In this document: positions 1 to 6,970 of the stretch, one piece after another
Layout of the letters: each line of letters begins with the position of its first letter
How positions within the stretch are numbered: position 1 is the stretch's first letter
Assembly (NCBI RefSeq): GCF_943912555.1
Contig: NZ_CALTUR010000037.1
Location: forward strand, 1-14,625
Length of the DNA: 14,625 nucleotides
Direction: 5' to 3'
From: an uncultured Streptococcus sp.
GTDB taxonomy: Bacteria; Bacillota; Bacilli; Lactobacillales; Streptococcaceae
Translations under genes and position numbers: made by a program
Notes under the pieces: model-generated
Told to the model about the DNA's origin: nothing
What the model saw: the letters and a program-made list of their open reading frames with translations, nothing else
Database searches by the model: none

Positions 1-10
1 TTAGACTAAT

Positions 11-35
11 TTCCACTTCTGCTAGCCAAGTGGAA
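11..35 (+). other. Small inverted repeat upstream of rpmH promoter
   Basis: An 8-bp perfect inverted repeat (TTCCACTT at 11-18, AAGTGGAA at 28-35) with a 9-nt loop. No T-run follows, so it is not a convincing intrinsic terminator, although it could mark the 3' end of a gene to the left of the window. Nothing else recognisable is seen in positions 1-90. Confidence 0.3.
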
Positions 36-90
36 CTTACTTTGAGAAGTTACCACATTCGAAAAAGCTGGAAACATTTGCCTTGAGCTA

Positions 91-119
91 TTGACAAAAG
101 TAAAAGAATCAGATAGAAT
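91..119 (+). promoter_or_regulatory. Promoter of rpmH
   Basis: A perfect -35 box TTGACA (91-96), a 17-nt spacer and a TAGAAT -10 box (114-119). This is a near-consensus vegetative (SigA-type) promoter, fitting the high demand for a ribosomal protein. Transcription would start near 126 and leave a leader of roughly 68 nt before the rpmH start codon. Confidence 0.88.
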
Positions 120-129
120 AGTAAAGTAT

Positions 130-163
130 GTTTAGTAACTGATCACTTTATAGCCGGCTAAAC
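130..163 (+). promoter_or_regulatory. Possible structured 5' leader of rpmH
   Basis: The leader contains GTTTAG (130-135), whose reverse complement CTAAAC lies at 158-163. Inside are a self-complementary TAGCCGGCTA (151-160) and a TGATCA palindrome (140-145). These could form alternative hairpins upstream of the strong ribosome-binding site. This is a structural observation only; I do not recognise a named ribosomal-protein leader family here. Confidence 0.3.
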
Positions 164-193
164 GAATACAAAATCTATGAGGAGGTATTCATC

Positions 194-328
194 GTGAAAC
201 GTACTTATCAACCAAGTAAACTTCGTCGTGCGCGCAAACACGGATTCCGTAACCGTATGTCAACTAAAAACGGTCGTCGCGTATTGGCAGCTCGTCGTCG
301 TAAAGGACGCAAAGTTTTGGCTGCATAA
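194..328 (+). CDS. rpmH: 50S ribosomal protein L34
   Basis: Encodes the 44-residue L34 protein of the large ribosomal subunit. The translation begins (M)[18 protein letters not shown] and continues with the family's arginine- and lysine-rich tail (residues about 19-44, including [16 protein letters not shown] and KGRKVLAA), which binds 23S rRNA. The length is the usual one for L34. The start is GTG, chosen because a perfect Shine-Dalgarno AGGAGGT lies at 180-186, 7 nt upstream, and because the product then matches the family from its first residues. It has its own promoter and terminator and appears monocistronic. In many bacteria rpmH sits next to rnpA and dnaA; no such neighbour is seen on its 3' side here. 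Identification is very secure. Confidence 0.98.
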
Positions 329-345
329 TCCAAACGGACCATATC

Positions 346-385
346 AAAAATCAGTAGGAACTCGAGTCTACTGATTTTTATTTTT
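346..385 (+). terminator. Intrinsic terminator of rpmH
   Basis: A perfect 12-bp stem (AAAAATCAGTAG at 346-357 with CTACTGATTTTT at 368-379), a 10-nt loop and a T-rich tail reaching 385. The A-tract on the left arm would also let it work in reverse. It separates rpmH from the lipoprotein gene that follows. Confidence 0.9.
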
Positions 386-404
386 GTAAAAAAGTACAAA
401 AAGC

Positions 405-433
405 TTTATATTTTTGCTTGAATAGTGTATAAT
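405..433 (+). promoter_or_regulatory. Promoter of the oligopeptide-binding lipoprotein gene
   Basis: A perfect TATAAT -10 box lies at 428-433. The best -35 match at 17-nt spacing is TTTATA (405-410), four of six consensus positions. The start codon is 31 nt downstream of the -10, preceded by a GGAGAA ribosome-binding site at 454-459. Confidence 0.65.
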
Positions 434-464
434 ATTTCACATACTGTAAAAATGGAGAATAATC

Positions 465-2429
465 ATGAAGAAATCAAAAGTTATGCTTTTTGGAGCTATG
501 GCTTTGACAGCAGGTCTAGCTCTAGCAGCATGTGGGTCTTCCCAATCAAGTAATGCAGACAAGACGTACTCTTATATCTTTGTCAATAACCCAGATACCT
601 TGGATTATATTACTTCTACCCGAGACTCTACATCTAGTATCACAACCAACTTGATTGATGGTTTGTTGGAAAACGACCAGTATGGCAATCTCATCCCGTC
701 TATGGCTGAGTCGTGGACTGTGTCAAAAGATGGTTTGACCTACACTTATAAAATCCGTCAGGGGGCTAAATGGTACACTTCTGAAGGAGAAGAGTATGCG
801 GATGTAACAGCTCATGACTTTGTGACTGGTCTTAAGTATGCGGCTGATAAAAAGGCTGAGAACTTGTACTTGGTACAAGATTCTATCAAAGGGCTAGCAG
901 ACTATGTTGAAGGGAAATCATCTGATTTTGGAACTGTTGGTGTTAAGGCAGTGGATGATTACACACTCCAATACACCCTCAACCAACCTGAGACTTATTG
1001 GAACTCTAAAACAACAGCAAGTATTCTTAGTCCTGTAAACGAAGCTTTCTTGAAGTCTAAGGGGGATGACTTTGGAAGTGTGACGCCATCAAGCATCTTG
1101 TCAAATGGTCCTTACTTGTTTAAGTCCTTCACATCAAAATCTTTGATTGAATTTGATAAAAATCCTAACTATTGGGATAAGGACAATGTTAAAATCGAGA
1201 AAGTGAAGCTTTCTTTCTTTGACGGTTCTGACCAAGATAGCATTACAAGAGGATTTTTGGAAGGCAACTACACAGATGGTCGTATCTTCCCAACAAGTTC
1301 AGTCTTTGCTGAACTCAAGAAGGGCAATGAGGACAAGATTACCTATACACCACAAAACTCAGTTACTTTCTATTATCTTTTCAACGTTAATCGTCAAAGT
1401 TACAAGCAGACTATGAAACAGTCTGATAAGGAAAAGACAGATTCACGCGCAGCTATGCAAAATAAAGATTTCCGTCAGGCTATCAACTTTGCCTTTGACC
1501 GTCATGCCTATGCGGCGCAGACAAATGGTGAAGATGGAGCAGACCGTATCTTACGTAACACAGTTACACCAAGTAACTTTGTCCAAGTTGGCGATAAGAA
1601 CTTCGGTGACATTGTCAATGAGAAAATTGTCAACTACGGCAAAGATTGGGCAAATATCAACCTAAACGATGGTAAGCAAGCCTTCTTGAATCCTAATAAG
1701 GCTAAAGAGAAGTTGGCTAAGGCCAAAGAAAGTCTGCAAGCTCAGGGAGTAACTTTCCCAATTCATTTGGATATGCCAGTTGACCAGACTGCTAAGTTAG
1801 ATGTGCAACAGGCTGGTTCCTTCAAGCAAACAGTAGAAGCCACTCTTGGTAAGGAGAATGTAGTCATCGATGTTATCCAACTTTCTCCAGATGAAAAAGA
1901 CCAAGCAACCTACTTTGCAGATACAGCGGAACAAAAAGACTACGATATTGACGTCTCAGGATGGGGTGGAGACTACTCAGATCCTAAGACTTACCTAGCT
2001 ATTCTTGATCCAGAGACAGGTTCTCAGTTGAAAAATATGGGCTTGTCTGAAGGAAAAGACAAGGAAGTCAAGGACAAGATTGGTCTTGCTGACTACAAGA
2101 AACTCTTGGATCAGGCTGATGCGGAAATCACAGATACTCAAGCTCGCTATGAAAAATATGCTGAAGCCCAGGCTTGGTTGACAGATAGCGCCCTCTTCCT
2201 ACCAGTTCAAAGTGGCGGAGCCAACCCAATCTTCCGTAAGACTGTACCGTTTACAGGTCCATTCTCATTTGTTGGTCATAAGGGAAATGCGGACAACTAC
2301 AAATATGTTGAATTGCAAAAAGAGCCAGTAACTGCTAAACAGTACCAAGAACTCTATGAAAAATGGCTGAAAGAAAAAGCTGAGTCAAATAAAAAAGCTC
2401 AGGAAGATTTAGCTAATCACATTCAATGA
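465..2429 (+). CDS. Oligopeptide ABC transporter substrate-binding lipoprotein, AliA/AliB/AmiA family
   Basis: A 654-residue peptide-binding lipoprotein. It has a type II signal peptide with a KK pair, a hydrophobic core and the lipobox LAAC, placing the lipidated cysteine at residue 23; the mature protein would be anchored on the outer face of the membrane. The rest reads as an SBP_bac_5 (cluster C, OppA-like) domain. It matches, from memory, pneumococcal AmiA/AliA/AliB: DGLLENDQYGN near residue 65, then AESWTVSKDGLTYTY, NGPYL, FRQAINFAFDR and PIHLDMPVDQT, ending in a charged helix with EKWLKEKAESNKKAQEDL. The whole length is intact. No permease or ATPase gene adjoins it. Known AliA and AliB lack their own translocators and use AmiCDEF, so this is inferred to be an accessory receptor that widens peptide uptake or senses peptides. 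Which paralogue it is (AliA, AliB, AliD or another) cannot be settled by eye, so no symbol is given. Confidence 0.93.
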   Translation: MKKSKVMLFGAMALTAGLALAACGSSQSSNADKTYSYIFVNNPDTLDYITSTRDSTSSITTNLIDGLLENDQYGNLIPSMAESWTVSKDGLTYTYKIRQGAKWYTSEGEEYADVTAHDFVTGLKYAADKKAENLYLVQDSIKGLADYVEGKSSDFGTVGVKAVDDYTLQYTLNQPETYWNSKTTASILSPVNEAFLKSKGDDFGSVTPSSILSNGPYLFKSFTSKSLIEFDKNPNYWDKDNVKIEKVKLSFFDGSDQDSITRGFLEGNYTDGRIFPTSSVFAELKKGNEDKITYTPQNSVTFYYLFNVNRQSYKQTMKQSDKEKTDSRAAMQNKDFRQAINFAFDRHAYAAQTNGEDGADRILRNTVTPSNFVQVGDKNFGDIVNEKIVNYGKDWANINLNDGKQAFLNPNKAKEKLAKAKESLQAQGVTFPIHLDMPVDQTAKLDVQQAGSFKQTVEATLGKENVVIDVIQLSPDEKDQATYFADTAEQKDYDIDVSGWGGDYSDPKTYLAILDPETGSQLKNMGLSEGKDKEVKDKIGLADYKKLLDQADAEITDTQARYEKYAEAQAWLTDSALFLPVQSGGANPIFRKTVPFTGPFSFVGHKGNADNYKYVELQKEPVTAKQYQELYEKWLKEKAESNKKAQEDLANHIQ

Positions 2430-2452
2430 TATTCCTAGTCATGCTTTTCAGT

Positions 2453-2624
2453 TAATACTCAATGAAAATCAAAGAGCAAACTAGGAAGCTAGCCGCAGGT
2501 TGCTCAATGCACTGCTTTGAGGTTGTAGATGAAACTGACGAAGTCAGCCCAAAACACTGTTTTGAGGTTGCAGGAGGTTGCAGATGGAAGCTGACGTGGT
2601 TTGAAGAGATTTTCGAAGAGTATA
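2453..2624 (-). repeat. BOX element (boxA-boxB-boxC), minus orientation
   Basis: A 172-nt copy of the pneumococcal BOX repeat. Read on the minus strand it begins with the boxA end TATACTCTTCGAAAATCTCT at 2624 and closes at 2453 with the boxC end TTTCATTGAGTATTA. Its termini are complementary (ATACTC and GAGTAT), and an internal CTGAC-GAA-GTCAG hairpin lies at 2535-2547. The boxA part appears shorter than the canonical form as I remember it, lacking the GTCGCCTTGCCGTAG segment. GAGGTTGCAG is tandemly repeated at 2564-2573 and 2574-2583. It begins 23 nt after the lipoprotein stop codon and ahead of the terminator, so it should be transcribed as part of that gene's 3' UTR. Confidence 0.9.
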
Positions 2625-2645
2625 AGCATAGTGACTGGATTCAGA

Positions 2646-2688
2646 AAAAGGCCCTACCAGATACTTCTTGGTTCTGGTAGGGCCTTTT
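2646..2688. terminator. Bidirectional intrinsic terminator between convergent genes
   Basis: A perfect 15-bp stem (AAAAGGCCCTACCAG at 2646-2660 with CTGGTAGGGCCTTTT at 2674-2688), extendable by an A-T pair, with a loop of 11-13 nt. An A-tract on the left and T-tract on the right let it serve both directions. It lies 2 nt beyond the kimA stop codon on the minus strand and downstream of the BOX element for the plus-strand lipoprotein gene. Confidence 0.95.
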
Positions 2689-2690
2689 CT

Positions 2691-4535
2691 TTATTCTTTT
2701 AAGTGATAAGAGTAGCTAGCGATAACGACGTCTTGGTGCCAACGAAGGGCGTATTTGAGTTTGAGACTCATCTGATTGTGCAGGATATTCTGCCAAGGTT
2801 TATTAGGGATAAACTGGGGAACGAGGACAGTGACTGTATAGTTCTTTTTCTGTGCTTCCTCAGAAATCCGTTTGACATACTTGACAGTAGGGGTGATGAT
2901 GTCGCGATAGCTAGTCTTGATATTTTTCAGAGTAATGGTTGGGAAGTAATCGGCAAATTCTTGGAGAATTTCTTGATCTTTTTCTGCTGTTTCCTTGGTA
3001 GAAATATGCATGGCTAGGACTTCGTCACCGATACTTTGAGCGTAGTTAATGGCTCCGACACTGACTCGGGTGACATTTCCTACTAGGACCAGAACCAGAT
3101 TGCCGTTGTAAGTACGTTTTTCGATTCCTTCATAGAGTCTCAGTTGTTGGGCTACTTTTTGGTAGTGACTGTGAATTGCCAAGAAGAGTAGGGTAAGTAC
3201 GAGAATAATCGGGAAGAAAGGCCAGATATCACTGAGACGGAAAAAGAGCAAGATTAGTACAATCGCGTAGCAAATGATTGCCCCAAGGATATTAGCAAGA
3301 GCAGGTTTTAAGAAGTTGGCTCCTTTTACCTTTTTCCAATGACGAACCATCCCAGTCTGAGATAGGGCGAAGGGAACGAAGACCCCGATAGTATAAAGAG
3401 GAATCAAGCGTTCTGTATTGCCATTAAAAATGAGAAGAAGAATCATAGCCCCAAAGGCCAGAGTTAAGATGCCGTTTGAGTAGCCTAGGCGGTCTCCTTT
3501 TTCCATAAAGAGATGGGGCATGTATTTGTTTTTAGCCATATTGTAAGCCAGCATAGGGAAAGCCGAAAAGCCAGTATTTGCAGCTACGGCCAAAATCAAG
3601 GCTGTGGAGAATTGGAAGATATAATAGCCAAGGTGGCCTAAGAAGGAAGTGCCGAGGATGCCTTGAGCCATCTGTGAAAGAATAGTTTCTCCGTGTTGAG
3701 GCAGAATCCCCATCCAGTAGTTTAGGAAGGTGATACCAGCAAAAAGAAAACCTAAAATCAGTGACATAATGGTCAAGGTTTGAGCGGCATTCTTTTCTTT
3801 TGGAGCCTTGAAAAAGGGAACCGCATTTGAAATAGCTTCAACCCCTGTCAAAGAGGCAGATCCGCTGGTAAAGGCTCTTAGAATGAGAACGATAGACAGG
3901 CTCGGAACAGCATGCCCAATAGGTGAAGTTGCCTGATAGCTGAGAGAACCTGTAACTAGTTGAAAGATTCCATAGAGCAAGAGGAAGACAGTACTGATGA
4001 TAAAGAGATAGACAGGAATCATCAGTGAACTGGCAGATTCTTTTAAGCCCCGTAAGTTCAAGAGCATGAGCAAGCAAACCAGAAAAATGGAGATGTGGAG
4101 ATTGTAAGGGTGAAGAGCAGGGAGAGCTGCTGTGATAGCGTCAGCTCCAGATGCAACGGATACCGCTACGGTCAACATATAGTCAACCAGAAGACTACCT
4201 CCAGCGATCAAGCCAAGTTGGGGAGATAGATTTTCTCGAGTAACCATATATGCCCCTCCCCCTTGAGGGTAGGCATGGATGATTTGACGGTAGGAAACGG
4301 TCAGACTAGCTAGGAGCAGGAGGACAAAGAGGCCGATAGGAAGGCTCCACCATATAGCTAGAGGAGAGAGACTAGCCAAGACCAGGACTACTTGCTCAGG
4401 TCCATAGGCGATGGAGGACAGAGCGTCGCTTGACAACATGGCTAGTGCCTGCATTTTTCCCAGTAGTCCCCCTTCGCCTTCGGTTAAGGATTTAAGAGGA
4501 CGACCGATAAAGGTCTGTTTTAATTTTGTAAACAT
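2691..4535 (-). CDS. kimA: KimA-type potassium importer (APC superfamily, K+/H+ symporter)
   Basis: A 614-residue membrane protein closely resembling Bacillus subtilis KimA (YdaO), a high-affinity K+/H+ symporter inhibited by c-di-AMP. From the chosen start the N-terminus is MFTKLKQTFIGRPLKSL, followed by ALAMLSSDALSSIAYGPEQ, SYRQIIHAYPQGGGAYMV and GGSLLVDYMLTVAVSVASG. Residues reported for potassium or proton handling in B. subtilis KimA (D36, Y43, D117, Y118, T121, S125, as I recall) have counterparts here shifted by one: D37, Y44, D118, Y119, T122, S126. About twelve hydrophobic segments occupy residues 45-460, followed by a roughly 150-residue cytoplasmic domain. The start is the ATG at 4535, with AAAGGA about 7 nt upstream; an in-frame TTG at 4562 would coincide with the expected transcription start. 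It is monocistronic, convergent with the lipoprotein gene and divergent from tatD. Substrate assignment is by homology. Confidence 0.9.
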   Translation of the reverse strand: MFTKLKQTFIGRPLKSLTEGEGGLLGKMQALAMLSSDALSSIAYGPEQVVLVLASLSPLAIWWSLPIGLFVLLLLASLTVSYRQIIHAYPQGGGAYMVTRENLSPQLGLIAGGSLLVDYMLTVAVSVASGADAITAALPALHPYNLHISIFLVCLLMLLNLRGLKESASSLMIPVYLFIISTVFLLLYGIFQLVTGSLSYQATSPIGHAVPSLSIVLILRAFTSGSASLTGVEAISNAVPFFKAPKEKNAAQTLTIMSLILGFLFAGITFLNYWMGILPQHGETILSQMAQGILGTSFLGHLGYYIFQFSTALILAVAANTGFSAFPMLAYNMAKNKYMPHLFMEKGDRLGYSNGILTLAFGAMILLLIFNGNTERLIPLYTIGVFVPFALSQTGMVRHWKKVKGANFLKPALANILGAIICYAIVLILLFFRLSDIWPFFPIILVLTLLFLAIHSHYQKVAQQLRLYEGIEKRTYNGNLVLVLVGNVTRVSVGAINYAQSIGDEVLAMHISTKETAEKDQEILQEFADYFPTITLKNIKTSYRDIITPTVKYVKRISEEAQKKNYTVTVLVPQFIPNKPWQNILHNQMSLKLKYALRWHQDVVIASYSYHLKE

Positions 4536-4570
4536 AGTTGTTTCCTTTGTTGAAAAATTCAATAAGTGTT

Positions 4571-4599
4571 ATTATACTGCTTTGGAAAAAGAGCGTCAA
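4571..4599 (-). promoter_or_regulatory. Promoter of kimA
   Basis: On the minus strand, TTGACG (-35, 4599-4594), a 17-nt spacer and a perfect TATAAT (-10, 4576-4571). The expected start near 4564 leaves a leader of about 30 nt before the ATG at 4535. That is too short for a c-di-AMP (ydaO-type) riboswitch, which controls kimA in B. subtilis. Confidence 0.85.
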
Positions 4600-4656
4600 G
4601 AGATGATGATGGGTTTTAGAATATTTTTTTCAGATGAGGAGAGAGGTCAGTTTTTT

Positions 4657-4665
4657 TGTTATAAT
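4657..4665 (+). promoter_or_regulatory. Extended -10 promoter of tatD-rnmV
   Basis: TG-T-TATAAT is an extended -10 element with a perfect -10 hexamer at 4660-4665. No good -35 hexamer is seen at the usual distance, which is tolerable for an extended -10 promoter. The tatD start codon is 27 nt downstream. The 157-nt divergent gap holds this and the kimA promoter. Confidence 0.7.
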
Positions 4666-4692
4666 AGTAGATAGAAAACGAGGTTAGAAGAG

Positions 4693-5466
4693 ATGATTTT
4701 TGATACACATACACACTTGAATGTAGAAGAATTTGCAGGTCGTGAGGCAGAAGAAATTGCCTTAGCTGCTGAGATGGGTGTGACACAGATGAATATTGTT
4801 GGTTTTGATCAACCGACGATTGAGCGTGCCTTGGAGTTGGTAGATGAGTATGACCAGCTCTATGCGACTATCGGTTGGCATCCGACAGAAGCTGGAACTT
4901 ACACAGAGGAGATTGAAACCTACTTGCTTGACAAGCTCAAGCATCCAAAGGTAGTTGCCTTGGGTGAGATTGGCTTGGACTACCATTGGATGACAGCGTC
5001 CAAAGAGGTGCAGGAGCAGGTTTTTCGTCGTCAGATCCAGTTATCTAAGGACTTGGATTTGCCTTTTGTTGTCCACACCCGTGATGCGCTGGAAGATACC
5101 TATGAGATTATCAAAAGTGAGGGCGTTGGTCCTCGGGGTGGGATTATGCATTCATTTTCAGGGACGCTTGAGTGGGCAGAGAAGTTTGTGGACCTTGGTA
5201 TGACCATTTCCTTCTCAGGAGTGGTGACTTTTAAGAAGGCCACCGATATCCAAGAGGCGGCTAGAGAGTTACCTTTGGACAAGATTTTGGTGGAAACAGA
5301 TGCGCCTTACTTAGCACCTGTACCCAAGCGTGGTCGTGAAAATAAAACAGCCTACACTCGCTATGTGGTGGACTTTATTGCTGACTTGCGTGGCATGACG
5401 GCAGAAGAGCTAGCGGCAGCAACGACTGCAAATGCAGAACGAATTTTTGGATTGGACAGTAAGTAA
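4693..5466 (+). CDS. tatD: TatD-family metal-dependent DNase
   Basis: A 257-residue TatD/YcfH/YabD-type hydrolase, a TIM-barrel metallo-enzyme with DNase or exonuclease activity in characterised members. The amidohydrolase-like metal ligands are all visible: the HTH pair H6 and H8 in the opening DTHTHLN, E92 in GEIGLDYH, H128 in VVHTRDA, H153 in MHSFSG and D203 in ETDAPYL. The length is normal. The ATG at 4693 gives the canonical N-terminus; its ribosome-binding sequence is weak (AGAAGAG just upstream, GAGG further out). The stop codon overlaps the rnmV start by one base (TAATG), indicating co-translation. The tatD-rnmV-rsmA order is common in Firmicutes. Substrate in vivo is uncertain. Older annotations call such proteins Tat-secretion factors, which is not supported. 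Confidence 0.95.
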   Translation: MIFDTHTHLNVEEFAGREAEEIALAAEMGVTQMNIVGFDQPTIERALELVDEYDQLYATIGWHPTEAGTYTEEIETYLLDKLKHPKVVALGEIGLDYHWMTASKEVQEQVFRRQIQLSKDLDLPFVVHTRDALEDTYEIIKSEGVGPRGGIMHSFSGTLEWAEKFVDLGMTISFSGVVTFKKATDIQEAARELPLDKILVETDAPYLAPVPKRGRENKTAYTRYVVDFIADLRGMTAEELAAATTANAERIFGLDSK

Positions 5467-6032
5467 TGAAAGAAAAAATTTCCCAAGTTATCGTGGTCGA
5501 AGGGCGTGATGATACGGCCAATCTCAAACGTTATTTCGATGTGGAGACCTATGAAACCCGAGGTTCTGCCATCAATGATCAGGATATAGAGCGGATTCAG
5601 CGTCTGCACCAACGTCATGGAGTCATTGTCTTTACAGACCCAGATTTTAATGGGGAGCGGATTCGTCGTATGATTATGACGGCTATTCCAACGGTTCAGC
5701 ATGCCTTCCTCAAACGAGATGAAGCTGTTCCTAAGTCCAAAACTAAGGGGAGTTCTCTGGGAATTGAGCATGCCAGCTATGAAGACCTGAAAACAGCTCT
5801 AGCTCAGGTGACAGAACAATTTGAACATGAGAGTCAGTTTGACATCAGTCGTAGCGACTTGATTCGCCTTGGTTTTCTAGCAGGGGCAGACAGCCGTAAG
5901 CGACGAGAATATCTAGGAGAGGCTCTCCGAATCGGCTATTCTAACGGCAAGCAACTCCTCAAGCGCTTAGAGTTGTTTGGGGTCACCTTGGCAGAAGTGG
6001 AAGAAGCTATGAAATCTTATGAGGATAGCTAA
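5466..6032 (+). CDS. rnmV: Ribonuclease M5 (5S rRNA maturation)
   Basis: A 188-residue TOPRIM-domain endoribonuclease. Characterised RNase M5 cleaves both strands of the 5S rRNA precursor stem to give mature 5S rRNA in low-GC Gram-positives, aided by ribosomal protein L18. The TOPRIM signature is intact: catalytic glutamate E12 in VIVVEGRDD and the DxD motif D58/D60 in FTDPDFNGERIRR. A second conserved stretch, KGSSLGIEHASYEDL, lies around residues 97-111, and the C-terminal part is the family's charged RNA-binding region. The length is typical. The ATG lies inside the tatD stop region (TAATG), so translation is probably coupled to tatD. It precedes rsmA by 64 nt, a gap that carries a separate promoter. 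Confidence 0.95.
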   Translation: MKEKISQVIVVEGRDDTANLKRYFDVETYETRGSAINDQDIERIQRLHQRHGVIVFTDPDFNGERIRRMIMTAIPTVQHAFLKRDEAVPKSKTKGSSLGIEHASYEDLKTALAQVTEQFEHESQFDISRSDLIRLGFLAGADSRKRREYLGEALRIGYSNGKQLLKRLELFGVTLAEVEEAMKSYEDS

Positions 6033-6057
6033 GCAGACACAAAATGTAAGGGGAATG

Positions 6058-6066
6058 TGTTACAAT
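6058..6066 (+). promoter_or_regulatory. Extended -10 promoter of rsmA and following genes
   Basis: TG-T-TACAAT forms an extended -10 element with five of six -10 positions matching. No clear -35 is seen. The 14 bases 6058-6071 match those at the tatD promoter (4657-4670) at 13 of 14 positions. There is no terminator between rnmV and rsmA, so read-through from the tatD promoter is also expected. Confidence 0.6.
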
Positions 6067-6096
6067 AGTAGTAGCAGATAATAGAAAAGAGAATAG

Positions 6097-6969
6097 ATGA
6101 GAATTGCAGATTATAGCGTGACCAAGGCAGTGCTGGAGCGTTACGGTTTTACCTTTAAAAAATCCTTCGGGCAAAATTTCCTGACGGATACCAATATCCT
6201 TCAAAAAATCGTGGATACGGCTGAGATTGATGACCAGGTCAATGTTATCGAAATCGGGCCAGGTATTGGTGCCTTGACGGAGTTTTTGGCTGAGCGTGCA
6301 GCAGAAGTCATGGCTTTTGAGATTGACCATCGTTTGGTACCGATTTTGGCGGACACCTTGCGTGATTTTGATAATGTAACCGTAGTCAACGAGGACATTC
6401 TTAAGGTTGACTTGGCGCAACATATCCAGAATTTTAAAAATCCTGACCTACCCATCAAGGTAGTGGCTAACTTGCCCTACTACATCACGACACCTATTCT
6501 CATGCACTTGATTGAGAGTGGCATTCCATTTAGTGAGTTTGTCGTCATGATGCAAAAAGAAGTGGCGGATCGCATCTCCGCTCAACCGAATACCAAGGCT
6601 TATGGTAGCTTGTCGATTGCGGTGCAGTATTACATGACAGCCAAGGTTGCCTTTATCGTGCCTCGTACGGTCTTTGTGCCAGCGCCAAATGTGGACTCAG
6701 CCATCTTGAAAATGGTGCGCCGTCCAGAGCCAGCTGTAGCAGTGGAAGACGAGAACTTTTTCTTTAAGGTTTCTAAGGCTAGTTTCACCCATCGCCGCAA
6801 GACCTTGTGGAATAACTTGACAGGTTACTTTGGCAAGACTGAGGAAGTCAAGGACAAGCTGACCAAGGCCTTGGACCAAGCAGGTTTGTCACCAAGTGTG
6901 CGTGGGGAAGCTCTTAGCTTGGAAGAATTTGCCAGCCTAGCAGATGCACTTAAAGGGCAAGGACTCTAA
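6097..6969 (+). CDS. rsmA: 16S rRNA (adenine1518-N6/adenine1519-N6)-dimethyltransferase
   Basis: A 290-residue KsgA/RsmA enzyme that uses S-adenosylmethionine to dimethylate two adjacent adenosines in the terminal helix of 16S rRNA during late 30S assembly; loss confers kasugamycin resistance in known organisms. Visible motifs are the N-terminal [11 protein letters not shown], the SAM-binding motif [13 protein letters not shown] (about 50-61), an acidic residue in FEID (about 74-77), and catalytic motif [11 protein letters not shown] (N125-Y128). The C-terminal helical domain carries [13 protein letters not shown]. The length is normal. The start ATG at 6097 gives the family's usual [22 protein letters not shown] N-terminus. 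The next gene, rsgA, begins 1 nt after the stop codon. Both products act on the small subunit, a sensible pairing. Confidence 0.97.
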   Translation: MRIADYSVTKAVLERYGFTFKKSFGQNFLTDTNILQKIVDTAEIDDQVNVIEIGPGIGALTEFLAERAAEVMAFEIDHRLVPILADTLRDFDNVTVVNEDILKVDLAQHIQNFKNPDLPIKVVANLPYYITTPILMHLIESGIPFSEFVVMMQKEVADRISAQPNTKAYGSLSIAVQYYMTAKVAFIVPRTVFVPAPNVDSAILKMVRRPEPAVAVEDENFFFKVSKASFTHRRKTLWNNLTGYFGKTEEVKDKLTKALDQAGLSPSVRGEALSLEEFASLADALKGQGL

Positions 6970-6970
6970 G

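Noticed and set aside
208..399. Minus-strand frame of 63 codons opposite rpmH
   Set aside because: It is a shadow of the arginine-rich rpmH coding strand and its terminator, with no supporting start signals.
2462..2680. A 72-codon open frame between the lipoprotein gene and kimA
   Set aside because: It lies almost entirely within the BOX element and runs into the terminator stem. Its composition mirrors the repeat, and no ribosome-binding site precedes it.
4536..4562. Longer kimA reading beginning at a TTG (9 extra residues)
   Set aside because: It would begin at or upstream of the expected transcription start. The ATG at 4535 has an AAAGGA site, and its N-terminus aligns with known KimA numbering within one residue.
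4536..4692. c-di-AMP riboswitch in the kimA/tatD gap
   Set aside because: Both promoters occupy the gap and the kimA leader is only about 30 nt, far less than a ydaO-type riboswitch needs.
5361..6423. Minus-strand frames of 136 and 138 codons across tatD-rnmV and rnmV-rsmA
   Set aside because: They overlap confidently assigned plus-strand enzymes and show no recognisable family or start signal.
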